Positions 41,254 through 49,290 of a stretch of DNA of 59,792 nucleotides are shown here, piece by piece (the first letter of the stretch is position 1; each line of letters opens with the position of its first letter). Location: contig JBFMAI010000004.1 in assembly GCA_040755725.1 (NCBI GenBank), positions 1-59,792 on the forward strand, written 5' to 3'. Below the pieces are notes generated by a model, which ran no database searches, was not told the origin of the DNA, and worked only from the letters and a program-made list of their open reading frames with translations. A program made the translations under genes and the position numbers. The DNA is from JBFMAI01 sp040755725 (GTDB lineage Bacteria > Planctomycetota > Phycisphaerae > UBA1845 > Fen-1342).

Positions 41254-44127
41254 ATGATTCGAGTCGCCGTCTGCCTGACCATTTCGCTACTGCTTCTTGC
41301 CGCCTCCACACCGGCCGTGCGGGCCGCGGATGAGCCGCTGCCCAGCGACGCGCGGATCAAGACGGGGACGTTGCCGAACGGCGTGCGGTGGATGTACCGC
41401 CAGCACGACAACCCCCCGGGCAAGATGGCGATGATCATCCACGTGGACACGGGGTCACTCAACGAGACGGACGAGCAGCGCGGCCTGGCGCACTTCATCG
41501 AGCACATGGCGTTCAACGGTTCGGAGAACTTCCCGCCCGGGACGCTCATTCCGTACTTCGAGAGCATCGGGATGGAGTTCGGCGGCGACCTGAACGCGTT
41601 CACGAGTTTCGACCAGACGGCGTACATGCTGTTCCTGCCGGACACGAGTGTCGAGCAGTCGGACAAGGCCCTGATGGTGCTAAGCGATTACGCCTTCCGC
41701 CTGTCGCTGCTGGATGAGGAGATCGAGAAGGAGCGGGGCGTCATTCTTTCGGAGCTGCGGGCCGGGATGAGCGCCATGCAGCGGGTCCGCGACGCCACCT
41801 TCGAGAAGCTCTTCGTGGGGATGCGGCTGGGACAGCGCCTGCCGATCGGGATCGAGAGCGTGATCCGCGCCGCGCAGCGTACCGATTTCGAGGACTATTA
41901 CCGTGCCTGGTACCGGCCGGAGCGGGTCACGTTGATCCTCGTCGGCGACGCCGCCCCCGACGCGTACGTGCCGCTGATTGAGAAGTGGTTCGGCCAGTAT
42001 CGCGCCGCCGGCGCCGCCCGCTCCGAGAAGGGGCCGGAGCTGAAGCCCTTCACGGGGGAGCGCGGGCTGGTGATCACCGACCCCGAGTACTCGCGCGGGG
42101 AAGTGGACGTGTACGCGATTCGTCCGGGGCGGCCGGCGGTCACGACGCTGGCACAGGCCCGGGTGGCGCTGATCGACGACATCGCCAGTTGGCTCATGCA
42201 ACGCCGCTTCTCGGAGCGCATCAAGAAGGGCCAGGCCAGTTTCCGAGAGGCCAGCGTCGAGGCCGTCGACATGATGCACGACGCCATCATCGCGCAGGCG
42301 TCGGCCACGGGCGAGCCGAAGAACTGGGAAAAGATGCTGGAAGAGCTGATCGTCGAGGTGAACCGCGCCCGCGAATTCGGCTTCCTGCCGGGGGAGTTCG
42401 AACTGTGCAAGAAGGAACTCGTGTCGTCCGCCGAGGACGCGGTGCGCAAGGAACCCACCCGCAACGCCCGGTCAATGCTGTTCGGCATCATGTCGGCGGT
42501 CAACCAGGGCGAGCCGGTGATGTCGGCCCAACAAGAGCTGGACGTATTGCTCAAGCTGCTGCCGACGATCCAACTGGAGGAGGTCAGCCGCGCGTTCGCC
42601 GCGCACTTCGAACCGGGGGCGTTCACGTACGTGGTCACGCTGCCGAAATCCGACGACGTGGCGCTGCCGGCGGAGGAGCAGGTGCTGGCCGCCGGTCGCG
42701 CGGCGATGGCCCGGCGCCCGGACCCGCCGACGGATGTCCGGTTGGCGACCGGCCTGCTGGATCACGAGCCGACGCCGGGCAAGCTGACCGAATCGACGCA
42801 TGACGAAGGGTTGGGCATCACCAGCGGCTGGCTGGCGAACGGGGCCCGACTACACCACCGTTTCATGGACTACAAGAAGGACCTGGTGTTGGTGACGATC
42901 ACGCTGGCCGGCGGGCAGATCGAGGAGACCGCCGCCAACGTCGGTGTCACCCAGGTGGCCGGCCTGATCGTGGCGCAGCCGGCGACCAGCCGGCTCAACT
43001 CGACCGACATCGAGAACCTGATGACGGGCAAGAACGTTCGCGTGCAGGGGCGCGGTTCGGACGACGCGTTCACCATCACGGTGTCCGGGTCACCGCGGGA
43101 CCTGGAGAGCGGCCTGCAACTGGCCTACACCCTGCTGACCGACGGGAAGCTGGAGAGCAGCGCCTTCGACAACTGGAAGCAGCGGTCGCTTCAGCAGTAT
43201 GCGATGGTCAGCAGGATGCCGCAGTTCGCCGCTTTCGACGCCTTCGCCAAGGCCGCCAGCGGCGACGATCCGCGTCAGATCGTCCTGATGACCCCGGAGA
43301 TCGTGGAAGCCCAGACGATCGACCGCGCCCAGGCGTGGTTTGAGCGGTTGGGCCGGACGGCCCCGATCGAGGTGGCCGTGGTCGGCGAGGTGCGGTTGGT
43401 CGACGTCCTGCCGCTGATCGAGAAGTACGTGGGATCGCTGCCGACGCGACCGCGGACCGCAACGCACCTGGACCCGCTGCGGAAGCTGAATCGCGGACCG
43501 GGCCCGCTGGAACGCCGCGTCAGTGTCGAAACGATCACCCCGCAGGCAGCCGTCGTCGCGGGGTTCATGTCGGCGGAGCCGACCAACATCCGCCACACGC
43601 GGGCGCTGAACCTCGCCGCCAACATCCTGGACAGCCGGCTGATCAAGCAGGTGCGCGAGACGCTGGGGCTGGTGTACTCGATCGGGGCGCGGAACGTGCC
43701 CGAGCCGTCCTACATCGACTCCAGCTTCTTCCTCAGCAACGCCCCGTGCGCGCCGGACAGGGGCGACGCGGTCATCAAGGAAATCGAGGCGATCTACGCC
43801 GCGTTCGCGCAGTCCGGCCCCACGCCGGAGGAGTTCGACAACGCCAAGAAGCAGATCCTGAATCGGCTCGATACGCAGCTCAAGGAACCCAGCTACTGGT
43901 CGGAGCAGCTCCAGGCGTTGGAGTTGCACAAGCGGAAGCTCGACGACCTGCGCGACATTCCGCAGGCGTACGAAGCCCTGACGCGGGACGAAGTGCAAGC
44001 CGTGTTCGCCGAGTACTACGTCCCGCAGCGCGTCTTCCGCGTCCTGGCGGTGCCGACGGTGACACCCGCCGAGCGGCCGACGCCCGCCGAGCAGCCGACG
44101 CCCGAACCCGAGCGGACGCCGGGGTAG
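41254..44127 (+). CDS. M16 family zinc peptidase (PqqL/pitrilysin-like), exported
   Basis: This is a 957-residue product; MIRVAVCLTISLLLLAASTP...AVRAADE is a signal peptide, and GAGGAAC lies ahead of the ATG. It has two M16 modules in one chain. The active one has the inverted zinc motif HFIEH (His80, Glu83, His84) in RGLAHFIEHMAFNGSENFP, with the third ligand Glu in EIEKERGVILSELR (about 158). The second and third domains have AWYRPERVTLILVGDA and, in the C-terminal half, the inactive-module landmarks RETLGLVYSIGARN and NAKKQILNRLDTQL. It belongs to the long PqqL-like subclass, probably degrading peptides in the periplasm. A Pro/Glu/Thr-rich tail ends the protein. TATACT is 53 bp upstream. 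Confidence 0.95.
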   Translation: MIRVAVCLTISLLLLAASTPAVRAADEPLPSDARIKTGTLPNGVRWMYRQHDNPPGKMAMIIHVDTGSLNETDEQRGLAHFIEHMAFNGSENFPPGTLIPYFESIGMEFGGDLNAFTSFDQTAYMLFLPDTSVEQSDKALMVLSDYAFRLSLLDEEIEKERGVILSELRAGMSAMQRVRDATFEKLFVGMRLGQRLPIGIESVIRAAQRTDFEDYYRAWYRPERVTLILVGDAAPDAYVPLIEKWFGQYRAAGAARSEKGPELKPFTGERGLVITDPEYSRGEVDVYAIRPGRPAVTTLAQARVALIDDIASWLMQRRFSERIKKGQASFREASVEAVDMMHDAIIAQASATGEPKNWEKMLEELIVEVNRAREFGFLPGEFELCKKELVSSAEDAVRKEPTRNARSMLFGIMSAVNQGEPVMSAQQELDVLLKLLPTIQLEEVSRAFAAHFEPGAFTYVVTLPKSDDVALPAEEQVLAAGRAAMARRPDPPTDVRLATGLLDHEPTPGKLTESTHDEGLGITSGWLANGARLHHRFMDYKKDLVLVTITLAGGQIEETAANVGVTQVAGLIVAQPATSRLNSTDIENLMTGKNVRVQGRGSDDAFTITVSGSPRDLESGLQLAYTLLTDGKLESSAFDNWKQRSLQQYAMVSRMPQFAAFDAFAKAASGDDPRQIVLMTPEIVEAQTIDRAQAWFERLGRTAPIEVAVVGEVRLVDVLPLIEKYVGSLPTRPRTATHLDPLRKLNRGPGPLERRVSVETITPQAAVVAGFMSAEPTNIRHTRALNLAANILDSRLIKQVRETLGLVYSIGARNVPEPSYIDSSFFLSNAPCAPDRGDAVIKEIEAIYAAFAQSGPTPEEFDNAKKQILNRLDTQLKEPSYWSEQLQALELHKRKLDDLRDIPQAYEALTRDEVQAVFAEYYVPQRVFRVLAVPTVTPAERPTPAEQPTPEPERTPG

Positions 44128-44501
44128 ATGACGGCGTCGTATTCGAAGGTGGTGACCTGGATGGAGTCGTCGGAGGCACCCCAGGCGACATCGGCCCAGG
44201 TTGCGTCGCCGGAGGAATTACTCGGCGCCGTGCGGCGTTTGCCAGCCCGCACTCCTCCACGCAGCTCCCTGCAGAGGTCGGCAGTCGCTACCCGCCAACA
44301 GGCCGCACCTGATCGACACCTTCGTGTTTCACGGCGACCGGAACGCAGCCACCCCCAAGACGTCCTCGCAGGATGGTGGTACGGGTCCAGTGGCCTCGCG
44401 GGGCACCGACAGGCCGGCCCCACACCTGGCCCCATCATGGCCTATGCGACTGAGCCCGAGGAGTTTCGTCTTGGGATCTGATCTGACGTAAAGGCTGTCC
44501 C

Positions 44502-44622
44502 AGACCCCCCCCCTCCCTCTCAGGTCGCCGCAGGCGACTCGTCCGCCACGGCGGACGAGTCGGTCGCCGTGGTGACCGAGTCGTTGTGGCCAGGAGCGAT
44601 TGGGGGAGGGTTGAAACCCTCG
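44502..44622 (+). repeat. Palindromic repeat family A, split by another palindrome
   Basis: The left end CCCCCCCTCCCTCTCAG and the right end GATTGGGGGAGGGTTG are separated by a 74-bp insert (44524-44597). The insert has a perfect 12-bp stem, GACTCGTCCGCC/GGCGGACGAGTC (44536-44561). Uninterrupted copies at 6310 and 8570 show where the break lies. Confidence 0.7.
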
Positions 44623-44928
44623 GCAGAGACCGCTGTCTCGATTATCTAGTCTATGTAGATCCAGGTTTCGTAATAGCTTCTGGCCACCGGCGCGAGCCCG
44701 TGGATTCGGGAGCGAGACATGTCAGGGGAGCCCCTGTAGGGGCGATTGCAGCTCGCCGCACCGTGCGAGATGGTCCACGGGCCGTCGTCGCGCCGCGGGT
44801 TTGAGCTCCCAAGGGGCGCTGGTCAATAGCCGGGGCCGCCGGACAGCGGAGCCAGACGCCGGCCATTGGTCGCTGCCACACGGGCCGGCGGCCGCTGCGG
44901 GGCCATCGGTAGGGGGGGATTGGCAAGA

Positions 44929-44957
44929 TTGACGGTATCTAACGTTAGACTTATTGT
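44929..44957 (+). promoter_or_regulatory. Promoter and operator of the Fur/PerR-type gene
   Basis: TTGACG (44929-44934) and TATTGT (44952-44957) are 17 bp apart. Between them lies TCTAACGTTAGAC (44938-44950), whose core TCTAACGTTAGA is a perfect palindrome. The same 13-bp spacing recurs as TCTAAAAATAGAC in the katA promoter. This suggests autorepression by the regulator. Confidence 0.7.
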
Positions 44958-44965
44958 GCGGCACG

Positions 44966-45364
44966 ATGCAGAGCCTGATGGCCATGCTGCGGTCGCGGGG
45001 GATCCAGCCCACCCCCCAGCGGTTGGCGGTCGCGGAGTATGTGCTGAGGGCGACGACGCACCCGTCGGCGGAGGAGGTGTGGCAGCACGTCCGGCGACGG
45101 TGTCCGACCCTGTCGCGGGCGACGGTGTACAATACGCTCAACGTGCTGGCCGAGAAGGGGTTGATCCGGACCCAGGTGCTCAAGGAGGGCACCGTGGTCT
45201 TCGACCCGCGGACGGACCGGCACCATCATTTCATCGACGTGGAGACCGGGCGCGTGTACGACGTGCCCTGGAGCGCGATTCGGGTCTCGGGCAAGGAGAA
45301 GCTGCGAGACTTTGACGTGCAGGAGTACCAGGTGGTGCTGCGCGGCCGCCGGCGCCGCCGGTAG
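44966..45364 (+). CDS. Fur family transcriptional regulator, PerR-like
   Basis: This is a 132-residue Fur-superfamily repressor. The winged helix spans MLRSRGIQPTPQRLAVAEYV, HPSAEEVWQHVRRRC and the recognition helix SRATVYNTLNVLAEKGLIRT. The regulatory metal site is in DPRTDRHHHFIDVETGRVYD. It has only one cysteine and lacks both CxxC pairs that hold structural zinc in Fur and PerR, so the dimerisation module is of the zinc-free kind. It is 100 bp upstream of katA, with which it shares an operator, so a peroxide-sensing, PerR-like role is inferred. The start is ATG 44966; the C-terminus is a basic tail (RRRRR). Confidence 0.92.
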   Translation: MQSLMAMLRSRGIQPTPQRLAVAEYVLRATTHPSAEEVWQHVRRRCPTLSRATVYNTLNVLAEKGLIRTQVLKEGTVVFDPRTDRHHHFIDVETGRVYDVPWSAIRVSGKEKLRDFDVQEYQVVLRGRRRRR

Positions 45365-45391
45365 GTCCACGGCCCCCGCTCGGGACCGGGC

Positions 45392-45425
45392 TTGACGCTG
45401 ATTTGGACATAGTCTAAAAATAGAC
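45392..45425 (+). promoter_or_regulatory. Promoter and operator of katA
   Basis: TTGACG (45392-45397), 17-bp spacer, TAAAAA (45415-45420). TCTAAAAATAGAC (45413-45425) covers the -10 box, flanked as GTCTA-N4-TAGAC. It shares TCTAA-N3-TAGAC with the regulator promoter. Occupancy would block RNA polymerase. Confidence 0.7.
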
Positions 45426-45464
45426 GATATTTAACAAGGCCCCCGGACCCCGAAGGAGCAGCCC

Positions 45465-46898
45465 ATGGAGAAAAAGCCACTCACGACGTCGGCCGGCATT
45501 CCCGTCGGCGACAACCAGAACAGCCTGACCGCCGGCCCGCGCGGCCCCCTGCTCGTGCAGGATTGGCAGTTGTTTGAAAAGCACGCCCATTTCAACCGCG
45601 AGCGCATCCCCGAGCGCGTCGTCCACGCCAAGGGCTCCGGCGCCTACGGCACGTTCACGGTCACCGGCGACATCACCAAGTACACCAAGGCCAGTATCTT
45701 CGCGAAGATCGGCAAGAAGACCGAGTGCTTCTTCCGCTTCTCGACCGTGGCCGGCGAACGCGGCGCCGCCGACGCCGAACGCGACGTGCGCGGTTTCGCC
45801 ATGAAGTTCTACACCGACGAGGGCAACTGGGACCTGGTCGGCAACAACACGCCGGTGTTCTTCGTCCGCGACCCGTACAAGTTCCCCGACTTCATCCACA
45901 CGCAGAAGCGCGACCCGGCGACGAACCTGCGCTGCAACACGATGCAGTGGGACTTCTGGTCGCTGTCGCCCGAGAGCCTGCACCAAGTCACGATCCTCTT
46001 CTCCGACCGCGGCCTGCCCAAGAGCTACCGCCACATGAACGGCTACGGCAGCCACACGTACAGCTTCCTCAACGCCCGGAACGAGCGTTTCTGGGTGAAG
46101 TTCCATCTCAAGACGTTGCAGGGCATCGCCTGCCTGACCGACGCCCAGGCGGCCGAGCTCATCGGCCGCGACCGCGAGAGCCACCAGCGCGACCTGTACG
46201 AATCCATCGCCAAGGGCGACTTCCCCAAGTGGCGGATGATGGTCCAGATCATGCCGGAGAAGGACGCCGACAAGACGCCCTACAACCCGTTCGACCTGAC
46301 CAAAGTCTGGCCGCACAAGGACTACCCCCTGATCGAGGTCGGCGTCGTCGAGCTAAACCGCAACCCGGAGAACTACTTCGCCGAGGTGGAGCAGTCGGCG
46401 TTCTCGCCGGCCAATGTCGTCCCCGGTATCAGCTTCAGCCCGGACAAGATGCTTCAGTTCCGCATCGTGTCCTACGCCGACGCGCACCGCTACCGCCTGG
46501 GTGTGAACTACGAGGGCCTGCCGGTGAACAAGCCGCGTTGCCCCGTCGCCACCTACCACCGCGACGGCGCCATGCGGTTCGACGGCAACGGCGGCGGGTC
46601 GGTGAACTATGAGCCCAACAGCCGCGGCGGCCCGGTCGAGGACCCCCGGTTCAAGGAGCCGCCGCTGCGCATCAGCGGCGACGCGGACCGGTACGACCAT
46701 CGCCAGGGCAACGACGACTACACGCAGGCGGGCAACCTGTACCGGCTGATGCCCCCGGCGGAGCGTGACCGCTTGCACCACGCCCTTGCCAAGGCGATGC
46801 AGGGCGTGCCCAAGGAGATCATCGAACGCCAGCTCGGCCACTTTGCCAAGGCCGACCCGGCGTACGCGGAGGGCGTTCGCAAGGCCCTCGCCCGCTAA
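45465..46898 (+). CDS. katA: Catalase (monofunctional haem, clade 3)
   Basis: This dismutates H2O2 to water and oxygen. It is a 477-residue, small-subunit clade 3 catalase. It starts at MEKKPLTTSAGIPVGDNQNS; AAGGAG lies ahead of the ATG. The active-site His54 is in ERIPERVVHAKGSGAYGTF. Asn127 is in WDLVGNNTPVFF. The proximal haem ligand Tyr337 is in QFRIVSYADAHRYRLG. The NADPH-binding residues of clade 3 lie in the segment RHMNGYGSHTYSFLNA. No signal peptide, so cytoplasmic. It is controlled by its own promoter with a putative PerR-type operator; the regulator gene is immediately upstream. Confidence 0.98.
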   Translation: MEKKPLTTSAGIPVGDNQNSLTAGPRGPLLVQDWQLFEKHAHFNRERIPERVVHAKGSGAYGTFTVTGDITKYTKASIFAKIGKKTECFFRFSTVAGERGAADAERDVRGFAMKFYTDEGNWDLVGNNTPVFFVRDPYKFPDFIHTQKRDPATNLRCNTMQWDFWSLSPESLHQVTILFSDRGLPKSYRHMNGYGSHTYSFLNARNERFWVKFHLKTLQGIACLTDAQAAELIGRDRESHQRDLYESIAKGDFPKWRMMVQIMPEKDADKTPYNPFDLTKVWPHKDYPLIEVGVVELNRNPENYFAEVEQSAFSPANVVPGISFSPDKMLQFRIVSYADAHRYRLGVNYEGLPVNKPRCPVATYHRDGAMRFDGNGGGSVNYEPNSRGGPVEDPRFKEPPLRISGDADRYDHRQGNDDYTQAGNLYRLMPPAERDRLHHALAKAMQGVPKEIIERQLGHFAKADPAYAEGVRKALAR

Positions 46899-47058
46899 CG
46901 CCCTCCGCGCGATGGCGGGCCCCGAAAAAGGCAACCGCCACGTTGCCAAGAGCGCCAAGGTCGCCAAGGCTGGGCGGGACCCGGTGCGTCCTTCAGGCCC
47001 TCGTCCGCCTTGGGGAGGGCGGAGGCCGGCCCCACGCTTGCCGCGGGCGGCACGTGAA

Positions 47059-47097
47059 CTCGGCCCGCGTTCCGCCGGGTGCGGAGCGCGGGCCGAG
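47059..47097. terminator. Bidirectional terminator hairpin between katA and rplT
   Basis: CTCGGCCCGCG (47059-47069) pairs perfectly with CGCGGGCCGAG (47087-47097), and TCCGC/GCGGA pairs inside. It sits between convergent katA and rplT. Neither side has a long T-tract. Confidence 0.6.
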
Positions 47098-47136
47098 ATA
47101 CGTTGGCACAGGATGGAGACGGATGGCCGCCGGGGG

Positions 47137-47502
47137 TTAGGCCGCCGCCGTGTCGTGTTGACGGGCCAGCTCGACCAGCCGGTCGAAGGCGACGGGGTCG
47201 GCGATGGCGACCTCGCTGAGCATCTTGCGATTCAGGAAGACGCCGGCCTTCTTCAGGCCGTGGATGAACCGGCTGTAGGACAGGCCGCGGGCCTTGCAGG
47301 CCGCGGTGACGCGGACGACCCACAAGGAACGGAACTCGCGCTTCCGCGCCCGACGGTCGCGGAAGGCGTACTGGCCGGCCTTGATGTAGGTTTCCTTGGC
47401 CGGACGAAAGAGCTTGCTCCGGGTCCCCCGGGCCCCGCTCGTGGCCCGCAGGATGCGCCGGTGACGTTTTCGCGTCGCATGACCAGGTCGAACGCGTGGC
47501 AT
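47137..47502 (-). CDS. rplT: 50S ribosomal protein L20
   Basis: This is a 121-residue L20. It opens MPRVRPGHATRKRHRRILRA and continues TSGARGTRSKLFRPAKETYI, KAGQYAFRDRRARKREFRSL, WVVRVTAACKARGLSYSRFI then HGLKKAGVFLNRKMLSEVAI, the standard L20 order. L20 is an early 50S assembly protein and usually represses its own operon. It follows rpmI by 10 bp on the minus strand. The usual upstream infC gene is not here; rpmI has its own promoter, so the canonical infC-rpmI-rplT operon is split in this organism. Confidence 0.97.
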   Translation of the reverse strand: MPRVRPGHATRKRHRRILRATSGARGTRSKLFRPAKETYIKAGQYAFRDRRARKREFRSLWVVRVTAACKARGLSYSRFIHGLKKAGVFLNRKMLSEVAIADPVAFDRLVELARQHDTAAA

Positions 47503-47512
47503 GTCTGTTCTC

Positions 47513-47716
47513 CTAATCCGCGACCAGGGCCCGTCGGACGTTCGCGGCGATGGCGCCGGTCAGGATCCCGGGGCGACGCAGGCGTTGACGCCGACGGCCG
47601 GGCTTCCCACTCATCAGGTGGCCGGCGAACGGCTTCTTGAACCGCGGCTTGCCCTTGGCCGACAACTTGAAGCGCTTGCTCAGCCCCTTGTGCGGTTTCA
47701 GCTTACGCTTGGACAT
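47513..47716 (-). CDS. rpmI: 50S ribosomal protein L35
   Basis: This is a 67-residue basic protein starting MSKRKLKPHKGLSKRFKLSA. It then has KGKPRFKKPFAGHLMSGKPG (the 'H-L...K' turn of L35) and ends in RRRQRLRRPGILTGAIAANV then RRALVAD. It lies 10 bp upstream of rplT and is translated first. ATG at 47716 with GAGGA eight bases ahead. The -10 box TATACT on the minus strand (47754-47749) is 33 bp before the start. Confidence is high from the L35 pattern and the rplT neighbour. Confidence 0.93.
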   Translation of the reverse strand: MSKRKLKPHKGLSKRFKLSAKGKPRFKKPFAGHLMSGKPGRRRQRLRRPGILTGAIAANVRRALVAD

Positions 47717-48022
47717 CAGGCTCATCCTCTCAGAAAGCCGAGCCCGGCAGTATAGGCGGTCGGCGGCCACGTGGCAAGGGCCGGGTGAGCAGCGCGGACG
47801 AGGCCAGCGAACCGAGGGGCGGCCCACCGGGCTCGGCCTGATTTGGGGGTTCCCTGGGGGGGCCCCGGGCGGGCCTCCCGGGGCCACGCCTGGGCCGGGG
47901 AGCACGGGGGGAGACGCCGGCGGGGCGGCCCGGAGCCGAATCGCGGGTTGCACGGCCCCGGCGACGGCGTACACTCCGATCGGTGTCAGTGCCACGCGGG
48001 TGACGCCAACAAGGAGCGAGCC
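47717..48022. promoter_or_regulatory. Divergent region of rpmI and sodB with sodB promoter
   Basis: This 306-bp region is extremely GC-rich, with inverted repeats around 47853-47900 (CCCGGGCGGGCCTCCCGGG). The plus-strand promoter candidate for sodB is TTGCAC (47948-47953), 16-bp spacer, TACACT (47970-47975), 47 bp before the ATG. No copy of the TCTAA-N3-TAGAC operator is seen here. Confidence 0.5.
47749..47754 (-). promoter_or_regulatory. -10 box of rpmI-rplT
   Basis: TATACT on the minus strand, 33 bp upstream of the rpmI ATG. The -35 region is GC-rich with no good TTGACA match. Confidence 0.45.
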
Positions 48023-48610
48023 ATGGCCTTCGCGCTGCCGGAACTACCCTACCCCAAGAACGCCCTCGAGCCCCATCTCAGCGCCGAAACGCTGGAGTTC
48101 CACCACGGCAAGCACCACAACGCCTACGTCACCAACCTCAACAAGCTCACCGAAGGCCAGCCCGACGCGGGCAAGCCGCTGGAGGAGATCATCCGCACGG
48201 CGACCGGCGGCGTCTTCAACAACGCCGCCCAAGTCTGGAACCATACGTTCTACTGGCAGTGCCTCAAGCCACGCGGTGGCGGGGCGCCGACGGGCCGGCT
48301 CGCGGAGTTGCTGAAGCGCGATTTCGGCTCGGCCGACCAGTTCAAGGCGCAGTTCCGCGACGCCGCCGCGACGTTGTTCGGTTCCGGCTGGGCCTGGCTG
48401 GTCGTGGAGAAGGGCCAGCTCAAGATCACGCAGACGGGCAACGCCGACTTGCCGCTGAAGCACGGGCAGACCGCGCTGCTGACGATCGACGTGTGGGAGC
48501 ACGCGTACTACATCGACTACCGCAACGCGCGGCCGAAGTACGTTGAGGCGGTGATTGAGCACCTGCTGAATTGGGACTTCGCCGCCGCCAACCTCGCCAA
48601 GAGCGGCTAA
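48023..48610 (+). CDS. sodB: Superoxide dismutase, Fe/Mn type
   Basis: This converts superoxide to H2O2 and O2. It is a 195-residue Fe/Mn SOD. It starts MAFALPELPYPKNALEPHLS, with ETLEFHHGKHHNAYVTNLNK (metal His), AAQVWNHTFYWQCLKP (second metal His), FGSGWAWLVVEKGQL and ALLTIDVWEHAYYIDYRNA (metal Asp and His). The spacing and 'AAQVWNHTFYW' suit the iron type, but Fe versus Mn is not certain. AAGGAG precedes the ATG. With katA it forms the oxidative-stress block, although it is on a separate promoter. Confidence 0.96.
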   Translation: MAFALPELPYPKNALEPHLSAETLEFHHGKHHNAYVTNLNKLTEGQPDAGKPLEEIIRTATGGVFNNAAQVWNHTFYWQCLKPRGGGAPTGRLAELLKRDFGSADQFKAQFRDAAATLFGSGWAWLVVEKGQLKITQTGNADLPLKHGQTALLTIDVWEHAYYIDYRNARPKYVEAVIEHLLNWDFAAANLAKSG

Positions 48611-48648
48611 CAGAACCCGCCGCGCGTATGGTGGAACGCCGGGCCCGG

Positions 48649-49176
48649 CTACCGAATCACCCGCCCGAGCCCCAGCGCCCGCCGCAGGTCCGCGATCTGT
48701 CCCGCGTGGAATCCGCAATGAAACACGAGCCGCAGCACGAGCGCGTAAAGCGGGATTTCCGTCCCAACCCAGGGAACGTTCTGCTGAAGCTGTTTCGGCT
48801 TGGCGGCCCGCACCGCCGCCGATAGCCGGTCACACGCCGCCTCGAAGATCGCGCGGCCGCGTGCCAGCGTCGGGTACGCGGACGCCGCCACACCCGGCTT
48901 CGAGTCGAACGCGATCGCCTCCGTATCATACTGCTGCGGATTCCCACCGTGGCCGTCGCCGGTCACGAAGTCGCTTGCCGGCAGCGGTTGGCCGTCGAGT
49001 CGTTCGGCCGCCCGGTTCAGGTACAGGGCCGCGTGACCCAACGTCCAGATGACGTGATTCGGCAGGTGGTCGGCGGTGCGCGTGCGATCTTCGTCGGCGA
49101 AATCCGCCAGAAACCGTCCCAGCAGCGTCTTGAGGGCCGCAACGCCGTCGGCGAGCGTCTCAGATGCGGTCAACAT
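48649..49176 (-). CDS. DinB-like four-helix-bundle protein
   Basis: This is a 175-residue product. The DinB/YfiT-like pattern shows as a helical bundle with the metal-type His positions in LPNHVIWTLGHAALYLN, PWVGTEIPLYALVLRLVFHC and GFHAGQIADLRRALGLG ('HxxxHxGQI'). The family includes thiol-dependent transferases (bacillithiol, mycothiol) and nuclease-like proteins; which one applies is unknown. Neighbour sodB suggests a possible thiol or stress role, but they are convergent and only adjacent. No signal peptide. Length is as expected for the family (150-180). Confidence 0.8.
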   Translation of the reverse strand: MLTASETLADGVAALKTLLGRFLADFADEDRTRTADHLPNHVIWTLGHAALYLNRAAERLDGQPLPASDFVTGDGHGGNPQQYDTEAIAFDSKPGVAASAYPTLARGRAIFEAACDRLSAAVRAAKPKQLQQNVPWVGTEIPLYALVLRLVFHCGFHAGQIADLRRALGLGRVIR

Positions 49177-49290
49177 GGGTGCGTTCTCCGGGGGGCTGAA
49201 CCGTAATCAAGCTTGTTTCGACGCGCAGAATACGCCAGAATGGGGTCGTCGTCGATTTCAGAGGCAAACTCGGTCACCTGAGGGACGGTC

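Larger units (their letters stand above)
44128..44965. other. 838-bp gene-poor stretch
   Basis: It contains an interrupted family-A repeat (44502-44622) and other GC-rich inverted repeats, for example GGGGAGCCCCTGTAGGGGCG near 44727. A short minus-strand segment at about 44130-44240 has coding-like composition (SDDSIQVTTFEYDAVIYPG) but no start or recognised family, and may be a gene remnant. The Fur-type regulator promoter ends the stretch. Confidence 0.45.

Noticed and set aside
44128..44481. Open frames directly after the M16 gene (117 residues plus; minus-strand frame to 44438)
   Set aside because: The plus frame is low-complexity with no start signal and no family. The minus frame has a coding-like piece (SDDSIQVTTFEYDAVIYPG) but is out of context and overlaps the M16 gene, so it was noted only as a possible remnant.
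46930..46975. Short CGCCAAGG-type tandem repeat after katA
   Set aside because: Only three imperfect units; too weak to list as a repeat feature although similar in style to the heptamer arrays.
47843..48022. N-terminal extension of superoxide dismutase (60 residues)
   Set aside because: Gly/Pro-rich sequence from inverted repeats, and the promoter lies inside it; the ATG at 48023 gives a standard SOD.
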